The notes below the pieces were generated by a model, which was not told the origin of the DNA, searched no databases, and saw nothing but the letters and a program-made list of their open reading frames with translations. Made by a program: the position numbers and the translations under genes. This document shows positions 8,008-17,768 of a stretch of 64,000 bases of DNA, one piece after another. Position 1 is the stretch's first letter. Each line of letters starts with the position of its first letter. Source of the DNA: Rhodosorus marinus (Eukaryota; Rhodophyta; Stylonematophyceae; Stylonematales; Stylonemataceae); contig JAMWBK010000001.1 in assembly GCA_029953675.1 (NCBI GenBank), positions 2,269,001-2,333,000 on the forward strand, read 5' to 3'.

Positions 8008-11000
8008 TCGAAATATTTAAAACAATCGAAATTATTTTGCAGATACGGAATTTTTTTCTCTGTTTTTCGTAGCAAAAGTAGCAGAGAGGAGTAAGTAACC
8101 AGTCGACTCCAGTTTGACGTAAGAACACCAAAACTCAAAAGAATGAAAAATAAAATAATTTCACTATACTCGTCGAAAGTTGGCCTGGTGACTAGTGATT
8201 TGTCGATTTGTGACAAAAATGAATGTTTCTATATCAACTTAAAAAATAAAAAAAAAAGGTCTCCAGTTGACCAAAAAAAGCTCTGACGGGAAACGCTTAG
8301 AGGATGTGTGATTGCGCGGAAGTTAGACATGTTGAGTTGACGGGTGACGCAGATGAGTCTCTTGTGAGAAAAAAAAGAAGAAATTGTTTTGATGAACACT
8401 TGAAAAAAGAATTGGTTTTTATGGATTTAATTGGATGGCGTATCCTGTCAGTGTGGGGAGGTAGCCCTAAACCTATTTCAAGAATTAAAAAATGAATGTT
8501 TTTGATGGCAGCGCGTCTTGTGCTTGAAATAATTGCCAATATATTTTGGGGGGGGGGGAGTGGCGCAGGGTTTGATAGGGGACGCGATTCAGGTGAATTT
8601 GTTGTGTTTTACGAGAAGGAAGACATGAAGCGAATGTATAGTCGTGGAGACGTGGAGCTGATGGCAATGGTGTGTAACAGGTCGGTTGGAGAGATGGGGG
8701 TGCACACCTTTTTAACGGATTCGTGAAAGCTTTGCGAAAGTCTTCTAGTTGTTGAAGGAGTTCTTTACCGAAGAATCCGTATTGAACAAGACCGGAACGC
8801 TGTGGAGTGTTGGTCGAACGACGTAGACACTCAGTGAAGCGAGGAAGGAGCGACGCGTCATCGCGGTTGCGAAAATAGTTACGAAGAGAAGCGGATTTAC
8901 AGATCCGATGACCTGGTAAAACTGGGTACGTCTAACATAAGTATGCAAAGCCGAGCATACGCGACTGGATCGTTCGGGTGGGGGGGGGGTAGTACATTGG
9001 TGAAGCGCCATCCCAAAATCGGCTAAGCTTTGGGATGGATTTGTGCTGCACTAGCCCGCCAAAGTAGAATAACCTTCCTACGCGTGATAAAATTCCGCGC
9101 CCAACTTTCTCTCAAGCCAAACGACTCTAGTCGTCCCCACGAGCCCAAAAAACTATACTACTACACTGACCCATCGCCCCCGTTCTTACTGTCGTCTCGG
9201 CGTTACTTCTTACTGAATATCTCTCGAAGGAAATTACCCATCCACCCGATCTGCCCCGTACCACCGAATTCCAAAGCACACATTTCTTTACATACTGTGA
9301 TCTCTGACGAAAGAAGCACTCCCTGCCAATGGCAAATCTGTCTAAGGTCTGCTGTACATGGACGGTGGCATAGCGAAGCTAAGGGACCACGACTGGAGTG
9401 AGCGACTTGATCAGATCCTTGCTGATATTTAGCATTTTTCGCAATCTTGTAGGCCAAATCCAAGAGCGCGACCCCCACCAGGGGATCTACTTATGACAAC
9501 GTTCTTATCAATCCAACGAGGTCAATTGAGGACTGGGAATCGTTTTTCCATAGAAAAAATTTGATTTTTTGGTCCATCCCAACATCGCGCAATCAGTTGC
9601 GTCAGCCGATTTACGAGCTTCTTCTTCGTCTAGGGATTACTGGAAAACTATCGACCTCGTGTTGATGTTTCTAGGCCACGGAATATGGAAGTCACAAAGC
9701 TCGTGAGTGTAGTGTCCCCTTTTCCATCAATAGTTTTATGGAAGTTTTTCAGTTTACGTGGGGAATATTCTAAAAGTCTTTGCTCCCCTCTCATCATGTC
9801 GCAGCTTCCTGGTGAGCTTTCGTGCAGAAGGTTCTAACAGCCGCGTTCTTGCTAAACGAATTCCAGTGAGCGCAGGCATGAAGGCGGCGTCGGCGTAGGA
9901 TCAGGGTAGAATTTAGTCGTCCATGCCTCGAGAAAAACAACTCCTCGTGGGGTGGTGACTAGCGCTGTCCACGTTTATTCTCGATGAGTTGAGGCAGTAT
10001 TGCTGTGGCGGCAAAGCTACGTGCGCGGGGGTTGCATGCATACCAAATTGTACTGACTATATTGGGAGAGTTGTTTTTGTCTGGTGGTTGTTGCCGGATC
10101 CATTTTTTGAATTCCAAAGTATAGCAAGCAACTGGACATTACGAAAACTTTCGATCTGCTCTTGCAGAATTTTTTGGTATGAGCATGAACTGGTTCAAGT
10201 GGCCTACGTTAAGACAGCCTACGGCTTGCTTTCAAAAGCTCCTCGAGGTCCATGACAAACAAGTTACTACTTCAATGCAGGCTCATCGTAACGCTTTGCT
10301 TGAGGGGCACCGCATAGACCTGGCCTCTCAGGTTGGAAACTCTCAAGGTCCAGTATAATGCGTGCCGTGTTTTTTTTCTATCGGTTGCCGAGGTGCAGCC
10401 GACAAACTTTTTCAGATGGATCGACTAGCATCTGCCTCCTTGGCTGTGATTTTGCTGGTACCCAATGCGTTGATCATCGTCTTTTGCAGTTCGTTTTCCT
10501 CTTGAATGACCACCTGGCGCTACCGTCGTGACGTGGTGATAAACAATTTTTCCAGCAGCCCCAAGGCTGTGGTAAGCGCAGCACATCTGTTCGAGCCGCC
10601 TCTGAGTGACCACTTGCTCGAGTATGAGACCGACGAGTAGCCGGACGCAGCCACTTTTCCTTCTACGAGGTGAGATTGATAGCGTTGTGTCTCAGTTGTC
10701 CCCTTATGGTATGACACCTTTTGCGCGATTCGATGGTTGTAGTAGACTGCACCCTACTCAGCAAGCGGGGTAATTGAGCCCACTCAAGCCGCGGTCACTT
10801 GACTGACGAGTCTCTCGTACTGCCGGAGTCCAGATCGAGCCTTCAGCCTTGCGATGAGGCGTATTCGCTATTAGGTCTTCTCCTAACGACGATAACTGCG
10901 AAAAGAGATGCTTCGAAGCTCTTCAAAGAATGTATTCCGCTCTCACCATTGCTCAGCTCCGAGAATGAGATCTTTTCAAACCAAGGACGAAGCAGGGCAG

Positions 11001-11025
11001 ATGAGAATCGTTACTGCTCACAGTC
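8008..11025. other. Gene-poor region
   Basis: Nothing coding is recognised. The 8.0-8.6 kb part is AT-rich with A/T homopolymers and a G9 tract near 8549. 8.7-11.0 kb is of balanced composition with only short, unsupported frames. Another G9 run is at about 8981. Confidence 0.4.
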
Positions 11026-11088
11026 TGCTGATCATCGACAAAGAGTTCGTTCGTCTGGCAGTATGGCTGGATCGCTGAAACAGTTTGG
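11026..11088 (+). pseudogene. Retroelement gag-like fragment, copy 1
   Basis: In one frame the sequence reads DKEFVRLAVWLDR followed by a stop. A related string at about 16,386-16,438 reads RRLVHVAVWLDR-stop, and the DNA stretch GTATGGCTGGATCGCTGA is identical in both. The peptide resembles the [LI]-[VI]-x-[LV]-A-[IV]-x-[LI]-D-[NR]-[RL] motif near the capsid end of Ty3/gypsy Gag. This is a weak, short match, and both copies are degraded. Confidence 0.3.
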
Positions 11089-11625
11089 CGTAATAGTACG
11101 TTAACCCAGCTGCAGCTTTGCATCTGTTGAGGTTTAAGCTTTGTTGGCGAAGGTGGTTCGTCCTGCGGTGTTCGAAAGTCTGCACCATGTTTTGCTTACT
11201 ATCGGCTGTGGGCTAAGCACTCCACTTACGTGAAGGTTTTTGATGAATCCGAGCGAAGCTTTCGAAGCTTGATCAGGTTCCCCGAATAAGACATGGCAGA
11301 GGTTAAGAGTTTGGTGCCAACTGTAGCCCCTTGCAATGCAAGTGTGTCTTCCCCAAGCCCGAAACCCCAAACCTTACGAATACGCCCAGTACGTCGCTTG
11401 ATCAGTTTGCGGGGTGAAAGGAGGCACAAATGTAGGGGGTTGATGTCAACAGTAGCCGCTTGAATAACCTAGGGAAAGGAACGCGTCTTCCTCAAGCCCC
11501 GAAACTTGCGGATTCGCACACTCTATACTTTGAGAGCACTGCGAATAGCCTTGTCTTCCCGATTTTAGTTCAACAGCAGTGGTGTACGATTCCACGAGGT
11601 CCGTTTTCGGATGAAATCTCTCATA

Positions 11626-11745
11626 CTCTCTAGTACTGCTCGGGCTCTAGCGAACCTCGTCCGTGAACTGCTTGGAGTGATATCACTCTCTAGTACTGCT
11701 CGGACACTAGCGAACCTCGTCCGTGAACTGCTTGGAGTGATATCA
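11626..11745. repeat. Tandem duplication of a 60-bp unit
   Basis: The two units (11626-11685 and 11686-11745) differ at only a few bases. Each begins around CTCTCTAGTACTGCTCGG and ends CTTGGAGTGATATCA. The sharp edges and high identity suggest a recent slippage or unequal-crossover event. The frame stays open across the duplication on the plus strand, but nothing indicates a gene. Confidence 0.9.
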
Positions 11746-11826
11746 GAGGCATCGTCCAACCCGTTTGGACACTGGTCTACAAGTCGTCATCATCAGCATC
11801 GTCTAGTCTACAAGTACTGCAACAAT

Positions 11827-12136
11827 TCACAAAGGGCGATGACCTGTGTGCGGAATGCCCAGGTGAACAAAACCCTCGTTCTTCCAAATATCCCTGAATG
11901 ACGCCAGGACCTGCTGCGCGTAAGCAGCCACACGCTCGTAGTAAGAGGATCTGCGGTGATTCACATCTAGATCGACGAGGGAAGCCATCCGAGCGACAAC
12001 GACTATACACCGCCGCAAGAGCGTCTGGGGGTCCAAGGAGGCACACGTCGTCATTGTACCCCACCGTACGAACCTGAGGGAGGAACTCAGATCGGTATGA
12101 ATCTCCGAACGAAGAAGGACAGACAGTAACTCGCAA
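11827..12136 (-). pseudogene. Non-LTR (LINE-type) reverse transcriptase fragment, frameshifted
   Basis: One frame contains VRTVGYNDDVCLLGPPDALAAVYSRC. YNDDV (about 12,047-12,058) is in the position of the catalytic Y-A-D-D box of reverse transcriptases, followed by the usual hydrophobic strand and a helix. The A-to-N change in the box is a degenerate sign. A second frame continues closer to 11,874 with GFVHLGIP, which resembles the thumb-proximal G-x-x-x-L-G-[IVC]-P-[IL]-G motif. The frame change and stops show a dead copy. No complete ORF, endonuclease or target-site duplication is visible. Confidence 0.45.
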
Positions 12137-12782
12137 CCACCAAGATAGCCCTTGAACCTGAGGGAATTCATATCAGAGACGAAGCGACCCCACGGGCGTG
12201 CCAAAAAAGGGGCGTTTCTTCGGGCCCGCGCAGTTCGACGCTTACTATCGTGGTGGTTGCGAACTATTGTGTGTGGCCTTCTATCGTTCGGGGATGGCAG
12301 ATCGGGGGGTTTTCCTTTTGAACCATACAGCATCCCCACCCAATGCGGCCAAGTCCGGTCATATTTCCATCTTAGCTACCCCCCATATCAACTGAACAAC
12401 CGTCCAGAAATACATTTAAACAATGTCGGCCATCACAGCCCCAAACCCATCTTCCGACCCAGATGCCTTGACACCGCGTTTCACTTTTGGATAGCAAACT
12501 CCGCACCGTCCACACCCTCCATTTTTCAATAAAACCTGTACTCACCCCCTGCACACAAGCAGTAGATCCTTAACAATAATACTATATACATACATCTTAA
12601 TGTTCATAAATAAATTGAATTAAAATTATTTATTGAAGATATTACTGGGATTTAGTAGTATATACGGACGTATAGTAAATGGAGGACCGGGAGGGGGGGG
12701 GGGGTTGAATACTGTCGATTTGGCCGAGATTGTGAATGTGGAGTAATCCGTCACATCTAGATGTTCAACGCGATTTGTGTCG
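12137..12782. other. Intergenic, 5' of BCAT
   Basis: AT-rich at 12,560-12,680, then a G10 tract at about 12,693. No gene recognised. The rightmost part is the BCAT promoter flank. Confidence 0.4.
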
Positions 12783-12790
12783 TATATAAG
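12783..12790 (+). promoter_or_regulatory. TATA-like element of BCAT
   Basis: TATATAAG, 180 bases 5' of ATG 12970. It resembles the globin and GSDH boxes in both sequence and distance. Confidence 0.5.
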
Positions 12791-12969
12791 CTGAGCTGGG
12801 TTGGGTTTTGAAGGGGCTTTGGGGTGGGTGGGAGGGCTGAAAGAGTTGAGGAGAGGGTTCTTGGGGGTGTTTGAGAGTAAGAGAGTGCTTTTTGAGAGCT
12901 TCTTAAAGATTTGTATTCTTCTGTAGGAATTGTTTGTTTTTGTTTTTTTGTGTTTTTTTCTGGTTGGGT

Positions 12970-14543
12970 ATGGGTTTCGTTGGGTTGAACGTATTAACGA
13001 CGAGAAGGGATCCTGGGAGGACTAGTGGGAGTGGCTCGAGATGTAGAAGGAGTAGTGTTGTATGTAGTGTGTCAAATGTTGATAGTGCGCTTGTGAGCAA
13101 GGCTGGGAAGGCGGATCTGAAGTGGGATGAGCTGGGTTTCGCATATGTGAACACCAAGTGTTTTGTTAAGTGCGTTTACAAGGATGGCCAGTGGGGTGAG
13201 ATGACGATCGAGACAGATCCGTATGTTAAGGTTCACATCGGAGCTACTGCGCTGCATTATGGGCAGTCGTGCTTTGAAGGGATGAAAGCTTTCACTGGTA
13301 AGGATGGGAAAGTCAGACTTTTCCGCGTCGATGAGAACGCCAAGAGATTGCAAACGAGTACGGAGCGAATGGTTATGCCCGAGGTGCGGTCTGGAAATTT
13401 CTGTTCATTTACAACAGTAGATTGGCTTGCAAAGTTTCTTTCTTACCCTGGATATGGATTGGTGGTCGCTACTTAGGTCCCTAGCAACATGTTCATAGAA
13501 GCTTGCAAGCTTGCTGTCCGCGAAAACATCGAATACGCTCCTCCATATGGATTTGGGGGTTCGCTGTATGTCAGGCCCTTGATGTTCGGCTCGGGAGCTC
13601 GCGTCGGGCTGCAACCAGCTGACGAATACACTTTTGTGGTTAGTTTTTGATGCCCCCGATTCCCTCGGGAGCTCCTCCGTGCACCCTGCGTCTCACACCT
13701 GTTCACCACAATTGGCTTGTGCCTTGGGTAGGTCCTCGTGACTCCTGTAGGTGACTACTACAAGGGAGGCCTCTCGCCAGTTACAGCCTTTGTGCAGACA
13801 AAATATGATCGGGCTGCTCCCCAAGGGATTGGAAACGTTAAAGTCGGTGCCAACTACGCGGCCGACATTCTTCCCTTCCAGATATGCAAGAGCAAAGGTT
13901 ATCCGATCAACCTTTATTTGCACCCGAAGACAGGGAAGACAGTTGAGGTGGGTATTTCGCTGTTCCGCATTTGTACCCTGGCCGCGTTGCCGCTAGATTT
14001 CCACCACCCGGTGTAGAGGTCATTTGAAGACCTTGAGAATTCCTGACAACCTCACACGCTCTTCTTCTGTTCAGGAGTTTGGAACGAGCAATTTCATCGC
14101 CCTAAAGGGAGACTCGTATGTTACCCCGGACTCTCCGTCGGTGCTTCCCAGTATTACAAACAAGACCTTGATGCACCTCGCCTCAGAGATGGGCATGCAA
14201 GTGGAGAGGAGACCTGTGACCGTAGAGGAGATCGCCGATTTCGATGAGGTTGCAGCGTGTGGAACCGCTGTAGTCATTACCCCGGTAACAAGACTCGTCC
14301 ATAACGATGAGGTCCGTTCCGTTGCAAGCTTAACTTTAGCCAACAGCGCCAACCCCCTTTCATTCTAAAAAGCAACGCCCCCCTGCCCACCTTGATCTAA
14401 TTGTCCTATGCTAGGTTATCAAGCTCGGGAACTATGACGACCAAGTAGGCCCTCGGTTCAATGAACTGTACCAAAACGTACGCGCAATCCAAAACGCGGA
14501 GGTAGAAGATCGATATGGGTGGACCTTCGACGTGATGGAATAG
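12970..14543 (+). CDS. Branched-chain amino acid aminotransferase, plastid-type
   Basis: Five exons, all phase 0: 12970-13383, 13477-13638, 13732-13947, 14075-14311 and 14415-14543 (385 residues). I start at ATG 12970, since the longer frame begins with TTG. Residues 1-45 are Arg/Ser-rich (TTRRDPGRTSGSGSRCRRSS) and fit a transit peptide. Fold-type IV PLP motifs follow: HYGQSCFEGMKAF, VRLFRVDENAKRLQTS, YVRPLMFGSGARVGL and PVGDYYKGG. GNVKVGANYAADI contains the PLP-binding Lys of the K-x-G-x-N-Y signature. EEFGTSNFIAL and FGWTF-like C-terminal residues (RYGWTFDVME) complete it. It catalyses the last step of Leu/Ile/Val synthesis or the first step of their breakdown, using 2-oxoglutarate. The leader suggests the biosynthetic plastid form. 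Confidence 0.93.
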
Positions 14544-15283
14544 GTAGCGGCCTCCTCAAACGACCTGTACAACGGAAGCAACTTTGAATCTTTTTCTAAA
14601 TATAGACCAGCGGGGAAAAACCTGCCGCGCGTTCAGCGAATTTCGAGGGAGCTGATGGAACGTACTCGAAACAACACGGACAAACATGAAAGACGGCATA
14701 TATGGTACTGGCGCACAGCCAAGAGACGGTCAACTATGCAGGTTTTCGATAGAGAAGCTCTCGCCTGCCGCTTTTGATTCTCTGATTGTTTGCAGGTTCT
14801 CTTAGCCTGTTCCTGCTCCCACCACACCTCAAGAAATCTGAGCTATTCCACCTAAAGGGCGTTAAGAGCCTCAAGCCTCGAGTGATGCTTCGACAACCAA
14901 CGGCACCAGCCCAATCGAAATTCATCAGGAACTTGTAAACACCGGATAGAGGGTTTTGATTGGTTTGGACGCCTTTGACCCCCTCTGGCGCTTGAGTAGT
15001 TCGTTCGGGCACATGTTCACTCTCCCGTGGCGCTCCCGAATTGCGGCGCAAACATCCCTGAGTGCTTGGATGGAGAAAGGCAACATTGCCACCCTATAGC
15101 CTTTATTCGGCAGGTACCTACGGGTGTCATCTAAAACCTAGCCAGCGGAAATATCGGGTGCTCGGCTCGATCCGTCTCGGTCGTGTGGGGGACTGACCGG
15201 GCATTGCGCTGCCACAGAATCCGGTTTAAGTGACTTCTAGCAGAGGATAGGTGTGTCTCACGGTCGTGCAGGTGTGAGCTAGC

Positions 15284-15304
15284 GGCTCGGAGGAACTCCG
15301 AGCC
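15284..15304. repeat. Perfect 9-bp stem-loop with GAA loop
   Basis: GGCTCGGAG (15284-15292), loop GAA, CTCCGAGCC (15296-15304). It is GC-rich and would be very stable as RNA. A second weak hairpin (CTCAC...GTGAG) lies just 5' at about 15,257-15,278. Confidence 0.8.
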
Positions 15305-15758
15305 TGCGTGGCAGTAAGATGGCATCTCCTCGTTCCGCCGCAATCGCCTCCTTGTAGTGCACAGTTTTCCCTTGTTCGGCTGTCTCCGCAGCATATTCAG
15401 CTGGTGTGCCTTAAACGATGCCGATGGAGCGATCACGCCGCCATCACGTCCCACACGTACATGTGTCCGCTCGTCGGGTGCCTCGTTACTATGTCACGGA
15501 GAATCCCTGACCCAGAAAAGAACTGCTGAGGCTCTACTGGGACCTCCATGAAATTCCACAGATGCAGCCATCAATTCAGTTCCACTTTCTAGCTCGTCGT
15601 GTCGCTTCGGGCGTAGGCGGAGGAAGTCCGACGGTGGTGGCAGGCCCTGAATGCCTCCGACATCGTGACCCTGATCGCAAATAGTGCACACGTACGATAC
15701 GTCTTCCGAGCTAGCCCCAGTAGAAGTAGATACCCCAGGCTTGGAAGCATGCACCTCG

Positions 15759-15800
15759 TAGCAAACGATCTGTTCAGATATCTGTTCAGATCGTTTGCTA
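15759..15800. repeat. Perfect 14-bp inverted repeat
   Basis: Arms TAGCAAACGATCTG (15759-15772) and its exact reverse complement (15787-15800) enclose a 14-base spacer. The spacer is itself nearly palindromic (TTCAGATATCTGTT), so the whole 42 bases are close to a continuous palindrome. Confidence 0.9.
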
Positions 15801-16046
15801 GCTCATCTACGCTCGCCTTGAGCGCGAGTCAGGTCGCACCTCTCCAGGGGTACCGAGGTTCTCGCAGCTTGTGACATCGAGTTGGGACGTCGTTGGACGC
15901 TTTCTATTTCCACTGTTCGTTCACCATATGATTCGATTACTAGCCAGAGTTTGGTTTTTGTCTCATGCGTGAGTGCTGGATTGTCTTCGTAGCTTCTCTG
16001 GACCACTTTGGCATTCGACTATGTACGTAGACTGCTCTATTCCCAT

Positions 16047-16141
16047 CGTCTGACGAAGGTGCTGTTCAGAGATGAGGAGAATGTTGTCGATGAGGACAGA
16101 ACCTCCTCGTCCTCATATCTGAACGTTCACTTGGTCAGACG
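16047..16141. ncRNA. Candidate long imperfect hairpin (precursor-miRNA-like)
   Basis: Matching segments pair in order from the base: CGTCTGAC (16047-16054) with GTCAGACG (16134-16141), GTTCAGA (16064-16070) with TCTGAAC (16118-16124), and ATGAGGA (16072-16078) with TCCTCAT (16110-16116). A weaker run AAGGTG/CACTT lies between the first two. This gives a stem of about 31 positions with small internal loops around a 31-base terminal loop. The geometry resembles a small-RNA precursor, but nothing in the sequence proves transcription. Either strand could be the expressed one. Confidence 0.4.
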
Positions 16142-16385
16142 ACATATGACTTCTTGCCACGATTTAACGTGTATCGCCCAACATCTACATCCGTTCTGAG
16201 CATCCAATCTAGGGCACTCCAGATGTACCTACAATATCAACAGATCACCTGCCTGACCCTCCGTTCCGACCAACCAATATCGCAATGCGACTCTTCCGCA
16301 CCTCACCGTGAGCTGAGCTCAGAACCTGTTACCTTGAATAGAAGTTGATGGACCTCTTTCCCCTCTTCATTCCAAACCATTACCA

Positions 16386-16438
16386 AATTGTCGTTGACAA
16401 GGAGGCTCGTTCATGTGGCGGTATGGCTGGATCGCTGA
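16386..16438 (+). pseudogene. Retroelement gag-like fragment, copy 2
   Basis: This is the second copy of the AVWLDR-stop string described at 11,026-11,088. It shares GTATGGCTGGATCGCTGA exactly, and flanking positions are still alignable (GACAARGAG...CGTTC). It is reached only in a frame with upstream stops. It is a weak match to the Ty3/gypsy capsid end. Confidence 0.3.
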
Positions 16439-17495
16439 GGCAAGCAGCCCACAGCTCTGGAGCTTCGTTGTTGCAAGGGAATGTCCCAACCTCAATTCAG
16501 CCCAGTGAGGTCTATTGTAGGAATCCTTTGGAAGCCGCTTCTCAACAGCGAAAGACGCAGCTCTTTCGCGCCCGATTTTCTTTCCCAACGTTTTGGACAC
16601 AGGCAGGGCACAAGAACATGTCAGCTGAAACCGGGACCATTCTATTCGATGTAGAAAATAAGAGCAGGCGAATATTCGAGGCTAAACTGGAGTGGTAGCG
16701 AAACAAGCATCAAGAATTTGTTACGGACTTGGGCCCCTTAAACGGGCGTGTCCATACTCTCTCCACTCTGTGACCGGTGAGCAGGATCTGCCCATTGCGA
16801 GAGCCACAAGCTCAGCAGATAAACGAAACTCTTAGCTTTTTCGGACGTAACCGGGTCTATCAGGCTTGAAGAATTGTTTCGGCGACTAGTAAGAACCCAT
16901 TCCAGTATTTCGATGTTGGCAAACCTGAGGCGTCGTAAAACTGCGAGCAGGAAAGTTGCTCCCGTACACGAGATTTCGGGCTGGCTGCCATCCTCCAGGA
17001 GGCACGTTATCGATCGGTATCCGAGGCTGCGAGGCGGGGTTGTTGAAAACCGCTTCTGCCAAAAGCGGAAACGTGCTCTTCTCCCAAGCCAAAGATTCTC
17101 AAACTTGGAAGCTCTCCGCAACCTATCGCTGAACTTTTTACGAAGAGATTCGTCTCTTGCGGGTGTCGATTGAAATACGTTCTCAAGGAGATTTCTTGGA
17201 AATTGGACAATACCAACGTCCTACCTACCAATTTCAGTTTTGGGAAACCGGACGAGATCAACGTCCAGCAGACCTCGTCGGTGGTTTGGACACTCCACCC
17301 CATTATCACAAGCTCTTTTTCTCAGCGTCGATTTGAAGGGAGGGTATAAAACTTCTTTTTTATTATTTAAATATTTGTAAAAACTTAAACTATTCACAAG
17401 AAATATACCCAACATAGATAATTGTACCCCTTGATGAACGAATTTTGTTTAATTGGAGGCTGAAAGAAAAAACCGCAAGGGGGAAAAAAACAAGA

Positions 17496-17768
17496 CTAAG
17501 CGCGGCGGGGATCGTGCGCCTCCAACATCAAAGCAGCGTTCATACGCCACGGCAAGAAACTTAAACGGGTAAACGAGGACAGACGGTCAGGGCGTTCGCG
17601 GAACAATTCCCGAAGCCACCGAGAACCAACGGAATCCTTAAACCCAAAGCACTCAGTGACTAGAGGTACTAGGCGATGAGCTAGAGCCGAAGTACCAATG
17701 CCTGGGGAAGACAAAGCCACCCCTTGATAGGGTCGTCTATATGACGAGCAGAAGTTGATGACAAGCAT
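17496..17768 (-). pseudogene. C-terminal fragment of a LINE-type retrotransposon ORF2
   Basis: The frame reads LAHRLVPLVTECFGFKDS, then VGSRWLRELFRERP, RLSFLPWRMNAALMLEAHD and a stop. Non-LTR reverse-transcriptase ORFs of algae and plants usually end with a block of this form (P-[LV]-x-x-[ET]-[TC]-[FL]-G ... L-x-R-[IL]-S-x-A-[IV]-Q-R-G-N-A-A), shortly before the stop. Here IQRG has become LPWR. No reverse-transcriptase domain is found directly upstream, so this is a 5'-truncated remnant. Its position relative to the fragment at 11.8-12.1 kb shows they are separate insertions or rearranged pieces. Confidence 0.42.

Larger units (their letters stand above)
14544..17495. other. Gene-poor region with stem-loops and retroelement debris
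   Basis: No intact gene. It contains several stem-loops (listed separately), a gag-like fragment near 16,386-16,438 and a patchwork of open frames up to about 120 codons that match nothing I recognise. Base composition is balanced until an AT-rich patch at about 17,350-17,450. Confidence 0.4.
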
